Below, piece after piece: positions 1 to 5,095 of a stretch of 5,095 bases of DNA. The stretch lies in the NCBI GenBank assembly GCA_002701765.1, contig NZXB01000043.1, positions 10,603 through 15,697 on the forward strand, written 5' to 3'. The position numbers and the translations under genes were made by a program. Under the pieces are notes generated by a model that saw nothing but the letters and a program-made list of their open reading frames with translations, had not been told where the DNA came from and ran no database searches. The DNA comes from Porticoccaceae bacterium. Lineage in GTDB: Bacteria > Pseudomonadota > Gammaproteobacteria > Pseudomonadales > Porticoccaceae. The number at the start of each line of letters is the position of its first letter. Position 1 is the first letter of the stretch.

Positions 1-153
1 TGGCAAACCCGAATTAGCGATTGGAAAACGGGACTCGAAAAATTAGCTGATTCATTTTCTTCGGGTGATTGTGAAATGTCTATTAATGATCTCTCTGCTT
101 TTAAACAGCAAAGTTTTTTATTACCTCTAAATAGATTTTTTGAAAAGTTTTGA
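1..153 (+). CDS. C-terminal end of AddB-like PD-(D/E)XK nuclease subunit (5' partial)
   Basis: Frame 1 is open from the window edge to a TGA at 151-153 and gives 50 residues beginning WQTRISDWKTGLEKLADSF. The pattern W-x3-L-x2-LA-x2-F-x2-G matches, as I recall it, the far C-terminus of the AddB-like nuclease that accompanies AddA/RecB-like helicases in beta- and gammaproteobacteria. In that family the tail continues into a C-x2-C-x5-C-R motif that holds a 4Fe-4S cluster. Here the corresponding stretch reads FKQQSFLLPLNRFFE, keeping the L-P-L-x-R-x-x-E framework but with Lys, Ser and Asn at the three expected cysteine positions. The stop lies 33 bases before the AddA-like gene, which fits a shared operon and a shared complex. 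The nuclease active site lies upstream of the window and cannot be judged. The family call rests on a short tail and on context; an unrelated protein remains possible. Confidence 0.6.
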   Translation, partial: WQTRISDWKTGLEKLADSFSSGDCEMSINDLSAFKQQSFLLPLNRFFEKF

Positions 154-173
154 TCTCAAAACAGATAAAACAC

Positions 174-177
174 GGAA
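174..177 (+). promoter_or_regulatory. ribosome binding site of the AddA-like gene
   Basis: GGAA lies 9 bases before the ATG at 187 but only 3 bases before the in-frame TTG at 181. The spacing favours the ATG as the true start, so the protein begins MSKLNDS. The match to a Shine-Dalgarno sequence is short, so initiation may be modest or partly coupled to translation of the upstream gene. Confidence 0.5.
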
Positions 178-186
178 TCATTGTTA

Positions 187-3100
187 ATGAGTAAACTGAA
201 TGACTCTATATTTAGACAAGCAGCTATAGATCCAAAAAGAAGTTTTATTGTGTCTGCCCCAGCCGGATCCGGAAAAACAGGCTTAATTATTCAGAGATAT
301 CTCGCGTTGTTATCTATTGTTGAGAATCCTGAGGAGATTCTCTGTATAACCTTTACAAGAAAAGCTGCTTCAGAAATGTTGGCTCGAGTATTAATAGCCC
401 TCGAATATGCTCATACATCTCCATGTCCATCTGATCCAAACGATGCTACCACATGGTCTCTCGCAAATAAGGCGCTAGCCCGAAGTAAGGATCTCGACTG
501 GAATCTATTAGATCTCCCATGGAGATTGCGGATCCAAACTATTGACGGTTTCTCTCGCCATATAAGCAATCTCTTTGTAGTGGAATCATCGACGGGCTAT
601 GCGTCAAATCCAAGCACTCAACCTTTAGTTCACTATCAAACGGCCGCACAAGTCCTACTTTCAAGGATAGAGGAAGACAGTTTAATCGGGACATATTTGG
701 GTGTTCTTTTAGGCCATTTGGGGAATGACTTCGATCTTTGCGCCCACCTTTTGTGCAACCTTTTGGAACGGCGAGAACAATGGCTCCCTTTAATTTTTCG
801 AATTCAAAATAATACAGATTATTTCCATTCTGTGCTCGACCGTATTACAAGGGAGCATCTTGAAAATTTGGCCTCCCTTTTAGATCCGATTATCAATGAA
901 TTTCTTTATCTCACCCAACAAGCTGCAGGCCGTGTTTCAAAAGAAAGCAACTCCGGATTAGAGCAGCTTAGGGTCCTTAAAGGCCTTCCAGAGAGCTCTG
1001 TGACTGGGCTTACGGCTTGGAAATCATTAATTCGGCAATTCCTAACAAAATCGGAGACTTGGAGACAAAAACTTACCGCAAATGAGGGATATCCGCCGGT
1101 GGCGAAGCAACAAAAATTACGCGCTCTGGAACTAATAAAATGGTGCCAAAAAGTTCCAGGACTGCTCCAACTTATGATTTCGGTTTTGAGGCTTCCTGAG
1201 CATCATAAAACCTCCGCACAACATCAAATTCTTGAAGCGTTAGGATATCTACTCCCTCATCTAGTGGCGGAGTTAAATGTTATTTTTGAGAACAGTGACG
1301 AATGCGATTTCAGTGCTATAACCCTATCAGCTCTCGATGCTCTTAAGTCAAATGATTGCTCAACCACTGTATCTCACGCATCTTTGCAACTCGATTACAG
1401 TTTGAAACACATACTGATTGATGAGTTTCAAGACACCTCAGCAATTCAAATAAAATTAATTGAATTATTACTTGAAGGCTGGGAACCTGATGATGGACGA
1501 ACCATATTTCTTGTGGGGGACGCGATGCAGTCGATGTATAGCTTTCGCAATGCAAATGTGGGCTTATTTCTTCGGGTACAGCAACACTCAATAGCACATA
1601 TTGAAATTGAGCCACTTACGCTTACGACTAACTTTCGATCCCAGAAACTCGTTATCGACTGGATTAACGACTACTTTTCTTCCGCCTTCCCATCCCACGA
1701 AAATCCTTCATCTGGCGCCGTAACTTATACGAGGTCCATTGCAGCCAAAACGTCGACACGAAAAGCTGAAGTCAATTTCTTTGGCTATTGTGGAAAAAAT
1801 TACGATGATTTCGAAGCTCGACACATATCTGAGATCTGCAAACAGATCAGGTTCAACCATCCAAGTGATACTATCGCTATTCTCGCCCGAAATAGAAGCC
1901 ATTTAAAGGCAATTACTCCAGCTTTGGGAGAGAACAATATTAAGTGGCAAGGTATTGATATAGAACCGCTTTCCAATCGAATGCAAATCGTTGACATGAT
2001 ATCACTTACCCGAGCAATTATGTCACCGAGTGATCGAATAGCGTGGCTTGCAGTTCTGCACGCCCCCTTTTGCGGCCTGGGTCTTGAAGATTTATTAGTC
2101 ATTGTGAACAGCACTCAAAACCACTCAGACGAAAATCCACTCATTATCGAGCAACTTATCAATCACTTTGAAACCACCGAGAATCGAAAAAAATATTCGC
2201 TAACTAAATACGGCGAAAAGGCTTTAGCGCGAATCATCCCTGTTCTCAAGAATTTTTGGCTCAATCGTCGGCGACAAAGTCTTCGTGATTCCCTAGAAGA
2301 CTGCTGGACCAAACTTGGCGGGATGGACGCATTACAAAACGAAAATGATTATGAAGATATCATGACTTATCTGAACCTCGTCAGCCAAACGGAAGTCGGA
2401 GGAATCATTCAGAATATGGAAAGCTTTCAACTTGCAATCGATTCTCTCTCATCAAACCCGAAATTATCCGAATTAAGGAATAAAGATCAAAATCCTGTAA
2501 AAATAATGACTATGCATAGAGCTAAGGGTCTCGAATTCGATCATGTAATTCTGCCCGGTTTGTCTCGCTCCGTAAGCGAGAGAGACAAACCACTCCTCTT
2601 ATGGAATGAATACGTCGATCATGTAGGTCATAATGATTTTATAATCGCGACCCGCGGCTCAGAAGCTGAAGCGAATGACGAATTATACGATTATCTGAGG
2701 CATGATCGAGCAACTCGAGCTCGCTTAGAAGATACGAGAGTCCTCTATGTCGCTGCAACGAGGGCTATTCACTCCTTGTACCTTTTTGGAGAACTTAAAC
2801 AAAACGGGTCGAAATGGCGGACGCCCCCACCTAAAAGTTTATTAACCAATATATGGCCCAAGTTATCGGCAGATATCGAGAAAAAGCGTTACATAGTTCA
2901 TATGGCCAAAAATGAGGAGAAACATGATTTCCAAGAAAGCAATCAAACTGTCAAGGCGATGAGACGGTTCAGCGCAAACTATAGACCTAGAGGCAAGATC
3001 AGCCAAGGAATTAATAATCGCCAGAGAAGCAGTAATGCGACGAATAGCCTCACCCCTCAAGTAACCGAAAAGCCATACGATAACAGTTTTCGATCGATGC

Positions 3101-3612
3101 AATTGGGAAAGTGCTTGCACCGCACGCTCAAACAGATTGCCAGATATGGGGTGGAAGACTCTGGTATAGAAAAATTAGATCGACTCAAAATTGGATGGCG
3201 TTCGCAACTGAAAGAGAATGGTATTTTAGCGTCATCTGACGAGCTTGATGAGTTGAACTGCGCATTGAAAAATATGCTAGAAGATCCATTTGGGAAATGG
3301 CTACTGGAGACTAAACAAGACTCAAGCGTTGAAGTTATGTTTGATTATAGATTCGATAACGGAGCTCAAATAAAAAGATCTATAATTGATTTAACTTTTT
3401 TATTTGAAAATACTCGTTGGATCATTGATTATAAGTATGCCCATCCTATTGCCGGACAAACAATAAAAAACTTTACCGATAATATGATAGATAGGTATCG
3501 TGGCCAATTGCACCACTATGCCTCGTTACTGAGAGGAATTGAAGACTACCCCATTCGTTGCGGCTTATACCTGCCTAGAGTGCCTTTATTTATAGAAATA
3601 CCCGATCGATAG
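187..3612 (+). CDS. AddA/RecB-like UvrD-family helicase with C-terminal PD-(D/E)XK nuclease
   Basis: This 1141-residue protein is predicted to be the ATP-driven motor and nuclease of an AddAB/RecBCD-type complex that unwinds and trims double-strand DNA ends for RecA-dependent repair in the cytoplasm. Superfamily 1A helicase motifs appear in order: Q motif near Gln11; Walker A APAGSGKT at 24-31 (Lys30); motif Ia around ITFTRKAASEM; TIDGF at 118-122; Walker B DEFQDTS at 412-418; motif III GDAMQSMYSFR at 444-454; motif IV NFRS at 482-485; motif V TMHRAKGLEF at 775-784; motif VI LYVAATRA at 853-860 (Arg859). A polar linker (about 870-960) joins the nuclease, which has His978, Glu1049, Asp1068, the core Asp1081-Tyr-Lys1083, and QLHHY at 1107-1111. 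By comparison with RecB these are the metal-binding and catalytic residues, so the nuclease looks active. Length is normal for the family (about 1100-1200). Motif III has Ala446 where Pro is usual. ATG at 187 is chosen over TTG at 181 because of the ribosome binding site. The AddB-like gene ends just upstream. Confidence 0.93.
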   Translation: MSKLNDSIFRQAAIDPKRSFIVSAPAGSGKTGLIIQRYLALLSIVENPEEILCITFTRKAASEMLARVLIALEYAHTSPCPSDPNDATTWSLANKALARSKDLDWNLLDLPWRLRIQTIDGFSRHISNLFVVESSTGYASNPSTQPLVHYQTAAQVLLSRIEEDSLIGTYLGVLLGHLGNDFDLCAHLLCNLLERREQWLPLIFRIQNNTDYFHSVLDRITREHLENLASLLDPIINEFLYLTQQAAGRVSKESNSGLEQLRVLKGLPESSVTGLTAWKSLIRQFLTKSETWRQKLTANEGYPPVAKQQKLRALELIKWCQKVPGLLQLMISVLRLPEHHKTSAQHQILEALGYLLPHLVAELNVIFENSDECDFSAITLSALDALKSNDCSTTVSHASLQLDYSLKHILIDEFQDTSAIQIKLIELLLEGWEPDDGRTIFLVGDAMQSMYSFRNANVGLFLRVQQHSIAHIEIEPLTLTTNFRSQKLVIDWINDYFSSAFPSHENPSSGAVTYTRSIAAKTSTRKAEVNFFGYCGKNYDDFEARHISEICKQIRFNHPSDTIAILARNRSHLKAITPALGENNIKWQGIDIEPLSNRMQIVDMISLTRAIMSPSDRIAWLAVLHAPFCGLGLEDLLVIVNSTQNHSDENPLIIEQLINHFETTENRKKYSLTKYGEKALARIIPVLKNFWLNRRRQSLRDSLEDCWTKLGGMDALQNENDYEDIMTYLNLVSQTEVGGIIQNMESFQLAIDSLSSNPKLSELRNKDQNPVKIMTMHRAKGLEFDHVILPGLSRSVSERDKPLLLWNEYVDHVGHNDFIIATRGSEAEANDELYDYLRHDRATRARLEDTRVLYVAATRAIHSLYLFGELKQNGSKWRTPPPKSLLTNIWPKLSADIEKKRYIVHMAKNEEKHDFQESNQTVKAMRRFSANYRPRGKISQGINNRQRSSNATNSLTPQVTEKPYDNSFRSMQLGKCLHRTLKQIARYGVEDSGIEKLDRLKIGWRSQLKENGILASSDELDELNCALKNMLEDPFGKWLLETKQDSSVEVMFDYRFDNGAQIKRSIIDLTFLFENTRWIIDYKYAHPIAGQTIKNFTDNMIDRYRGQLHHYASLLRGIEDYPIRCGLYLPRVPLFIEIPDR
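2558..2590 (+). repeat. inverted repeat (hairpin) inside the AddA-like gene
   Basis: The arm GTTTGTCTCGCT (2558-2569) is the reverse complement of AGCG plus AGACAAAC in the right arm (2575-2590). This gives 12 base pairs, a 5-base loop (2570-2574) and a 4-base bulge in the right arm. There is no T-run after it, so it is not a normal terminator. It encodes residues shortly after helicase motif V. Amino-acid constraint or chance could explain it. Confidence 0.5.
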
Positions 3613-3613
3613 T

Positions 3614-3642
3614 CTGTAATCTTTTTCATTTATACGTACAAT
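3614..3642 (+). promoter_or_regulatory. weak sigma70-like promoter candidate for aroF
   Basis: TACAAT at 3637-3642 differs from the -10 consensus TATAAT at one base. A poor -35 match, CTGTAA (3614-3619, three of six bases), lies 17 bases upstream. If used, transcription would start near 3649 and leave a leader of about 30 bases. Because no clear terminator separates aroF from the gene before it, read-through is an equally good explanation for its expression. Confidence 0.2.
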
Positions 3643-3658
3643 GGCGTCCTCTCGGTAA
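3641..3658 (+). other. five-codon mini-ORF MASSR before aroF
   Basis: ATG GCG TCC TCT CGG TAA encodes MASSR and stops 19 bases before the aroF start, in a different frame. AroF itself begins MASSA. No Shine-Dalgarno sequence precedes the mini-ORF, and it has no aromatic codons, so it does not look like a classical attenuation leader peptide. It may well not be translated. Confidence 0.15.
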
Positions 3659-3666
3659 ATATGCTT

Positions 3667-3670
3667 AAGG
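3667..3670 (+). promoter_or_regulatory. ribosome binding site of aroF
   Basis: AAGG sits 7 bases before the ATG at 3678, which is good spacing. It supports this start over the out-of-frame ATG at 3641 and the internal in-frame ATG at residue 18. Confidence 0.6.
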
Positions 3671-3677
3671 TATCCAT

Positions 3678-4760
3678 ATGGCTTCAAGTGCAATAGATAA
3701 CGTCAACATAGCAAACCATGAAACGCTCATGACCCCAGAGTTGTTAAAGAAAGAGATTCCTATATCTCCCTCTGCAGCGGCGGTTGTGACCGAGGGACGC
3801 AATCAAATAGAAGCAATTCTTGATCGAAAGGACAATAGAATCTTCGTGATCATAGGTCCGTGTTCCATACATGACGTGAGCGCCGCCAAAGAATATGCTG
3901 AACGCTTAAAGCTCTTGGCAGATAAAGTAAAGGACCAAATATTACTCGTAATGAGAGTATACTTTGAAAAACCTCGAACAACTGTAGGTTGGAAAGGTCT
4001 TATTAACGACCCATACATGGATGATTCGTTCAAAATTGTCGATGGATTACAGATTGGGCGCCGACTTCTTCATGACATCTTAGAAATGGGTCTTCCTACT
4101 GCGACTGAAGCGTTGGACCCGATTTCTCCGCAGTACATGCAAGATTTGATAGCTTGGTCGGCCATCGGTGCCCGCACCACAGAGTCCCAAACACATCGTG
4201 AAATGGCTTCAGGTTTGTCCTCGCCGGTGGGTTTCAAAAACGGGACAGATGGAAGTCTTAATGTTGCAATTAATGCGCTTAAATCAGTTGCGAATCCGCA
4301 TAGATTTTTGGGTATAAATAGCAAAGGTGGTGTCTCGGTAATTACAACTCGCGGTAATAACAATGCCCACATAGTTCTTCGAGGCGGCGGCGGCAAACCA
4401 AACTTTGATTCTATTAATATTGCGCTATGCGAGGAAGAACTTGCCAAAGCAGGCGTTCCAGTGAATATCATGGTCGATTGTAGCCATGAAAATTCAAACA
4501 AGGATCACAAGTTACAACCGTTGGTTTTGGAAAATATTTCTAATCAAATCGCTGACGGCAATGAGTCCATCATTGGACTGATGATTGAGAGCAATCTATG
4601 CTCAGGTAATCAAAAGCTTTCCGCAGATCTAGGCAAAATGAAATATGGGGTATCTGTAACCGACGCCTGTATTGATTGGGAAACAACCGAAAATATTCTT
4701 GTTAAAATGGCTAACGATGTTGACTCATCACTAAAAAAACGTTGCACCAAAAATCATTAA
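3678..4760 (+). CDS. aroF: class I 3-deoxy-7-phosphoheptulonate (DAHP) synthase, AroF-like (probably tyrosine-sensitive)
   Basis: The enzyme condenses phosphoenolpyruvate with erythrose 4-phosphate to DAHP, the committed first step of the shikimate pathway to Phe, Tyr and Trp, in the cytoplasm. The 360-residue protein matches E. coli AroF/AroG along its whole length. Metal ligands expected from AroG are present: Cys62 (in GPCSIHD), His270 (DCSHENS), Glu304 (MIESNL) and Asp329 (VTDACI). Substrate-binding residues include Arg93, Lys98 and Arg100 in MRVYFEKPRTTVGWKG, Arg166 in GARTTES, Lys187 in GFKNGTDG and Arg235 in LRGG. The N-terminal arm (DNVNI, then LMTPELLK) and the stretch ATEALDP resemble AroF more than AroG. 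Asn8, a residue whose change relieves tyrosine inhibition in E. coli AroF, is conserved. Gly212 stands where Phe-sensitive AroG has Ser211. Tyrosine feedback is therefore inferred. A good ribosome binding site supports the ATG. Two stop codons in a row end the gene. I see no TyrR-box-like pair upstream. Confidence 0.95.
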   Translation: MASSAIDNVNIANHETLMTPELLKKEIPISPSAAAVVTEGRNQIEAILDRKDNRIFVIIGPCSIHDVSAAKEYAERLKLLADKVKDQILLVMRVYFEKPRTTVGWKGLINDPYMDDSFKIVDGLQIGRRLLHDILEMGLPTATEALDPISPQYMQDLIAWSAIGARTTESQTHREMASGLSSPVGFKNGTDGSLNVAINALKSVANPHRFLGINSKGGVSVITTRGNNNAHIVLRGGGGKPNFDSINIALCEEELAKAGVPVNIMVDCSHENSNKDHKLQPLVLENISNQIADGNESIIGLMIESNLCSGNQKLSADLGKMKYGVSVTDACIDWETTENILVKMANDVDSSLKKRCTKNH

Positions 4761-4907
4761 TAACTCAGTGTCTCTTTACTATGGGGCTACAAATAATCAT
4801 ACCTGTCAACTTCAAAGCGCCACTCACTGCACCCCAGGATCTATGTTTTAGAGAATGCATGTTAATCTTAATTTATCCAAATGGTTTTAGTGTGGTTTAA
4901 TGAATTA

Positions 4908-5095
4908 ATGATAAAACTTTTTTTAGTCGCAACGTTAATCTTGGGGATCTGGTATTGGCGGAATATTCTGCATCGGACAACAACTGAGAAACGTAAAGAG
5001 TTTATTTGGAACAGTGCAATTTGGGCATTGTTAATAGTTTCAATCGGGCTCGTAGTAACTGGGAAAATACACTGGATTGGCGCGGGGCTTGCTGC
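4908..5095 (+). CDS. small inner-membrane protein, possibly with a C-terminal J-domain (3' partial)
   Basis: The frame stays open from ATG 4908 to the window edge and gives 62 residues. A hydrophobic segment at about residues 2-17 (KLFLVATLILGIWYW) is followed by a basic loop (residues about 18-29, with several Arg and Lys) and a second hydrophobic segment at about 31-50 leading to LVVTGKIHWIGAGLAA. The TG-[KR]-[IL]-HW phrase after the second segment resembles, from memory, proteobacterial proteins with short N-terminal membrane segments and a C-terminal DnaJ domain that stimulates DnaK at the membrane. The J-domain would lie beyond the window, so this call is tentative. By the positive-inside rule the basic loop is cytoplasmic, so a third segment starting near HWIGAG would place the C-terminus in the cytoplasm, as a J-domain needs. 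In-frame alternative starts are ATG 4881 and GTG 4890. None has a clear ribosome binding site; 4908 is chosen because the membrane segment follows at once. Confidence 0.6.
   Translation, partial: MIKLFLVATLILGIWYWRNILHRTTTEKRKEFIWNSAIWALLIVSIGLVVTGKIHWIGAGLA

Noticed and set aside
181..186. TTG at 181 as start of the AddA-like protein
   Set aside because: It is only 3 bases from the GGAA ribosome binding site, while ATG 187 has a 9-base spacing.
1343..2114. Overlapping - strand open frames (90, 64 and 104 codons) under the helicase gene
   Set aside because: They sit opposite conserved helicase regions in several frames and encode no recognisable protein; they are shadows of the + strand gene.
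2537..2625. Direct repeat TCGATCATGTA at 2537-2547 and 2615-2625
   Set aside because: Only 11 bases long and both copies encode Asp-His-Val in the protein; chance is enough to explain it.
3615..3635. Possible TyrR box (TGTAAT followed by TTTATAC) upstream of aroF
   Set aside because: The second half-site is misplaced and mismatched relative to TGTAAA-N6-TTTACA, and TyrR control of aroF is best known in enterobacteria.
4384..4395. Four GGC codons in a row in aroF (Gly-Gly-Gly-Gly after Arg235)
   Set aside because: It looks like a small repeat expansion with one residue more than E. coli AroF, but this loop varies in length and RGGGG-type loops, as I recall, occur in other proteobacterial DAHP synthases.
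4070..4501. Open frame of 143 codons on the - strand inside aroF
   Set aside because: It lies wholly within a highly conserved enzyme gene, has no recognisable domain or ribosome binding site, and its composition is what the reverse complement of the aroF codons would give.
4764..4907. Possible terminator or tRNA in the spacer after aroF (GGGGCTA near 4782, CACCCCAG near 4829)
   Set aside because: The G-rich and C-rich pieces do not pair well, no T-run follows, and no cloverleaf can be drawn.
1..5095. Frequent GATC sites (about thirty by eye)
   Set aside because: Roughly one and a half times chance at this base composition, scattered through coding DNA with no clusters; it suggests no avoidance of GATC but nothing more.

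Overview
The window looks like ordinary chromosomal DNA from a fairly AT-rich gammaproteobacterium, or possibly a betaproteobacterium. Three things point there. The RecB/AddA-type helicase-nuclease is of the subtype whose motif III continues into 'VGLFL'. The class I DAHP synthase is AroF-like. The last gene resembles the small membrane proteins of these classes that end in a J-domain. Genus cannot be named from the sequence. All genes lie on the + strand and are tightly spaced. I see no mobile element, CRISPR array, tRNA or rRNA.

Layout: bases 1-153 are the last 50 codons of a protein that looks like the AddB-type partner nuclease. After 33 bases comes a complete 1141-residue AddA/RecB-like UvrD helicase with a C-terminal PD-(D/E)XK nuclease (187-3612). 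A 65-base gap holding a ribosome binding site, a weak promoter-like match and a five-codon mini-ORF leads to a complete 360-residue DAHP synthase (3678-4760), which resembles the tyrosine-sensitive AroF isoenzyme. It ends in two stop codons in a row (TAATAA, 4758-4763). The following spacer (4764-4907) shows no convincing terminator hairpin with a T-run, no tRNA and no strong promoter. The window ends inside a small membrane protein gene starting near 4908.

How the genes work together: the first two genes probably form one operon for a two-subunit helicase-nuclease that resects double-strand DNA ends and prepares them for RecA, as AddAB or RecBCD does. The DAHP synthase catalyses the first step of the shikimate pathway to aromatic amino acids. 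It has no obvious link to DNA repair and may simply be read through from, or placed after, the repair genes.

I see no strong evidence of a new biological system. The best lead is the tail of the AddB-like protein: where relatives carry the cysteines of an iron-sulfur cluster, the aligned positions here appear to be Lys, Ser and Asn. The AddA-like nuclease active site looks intact.
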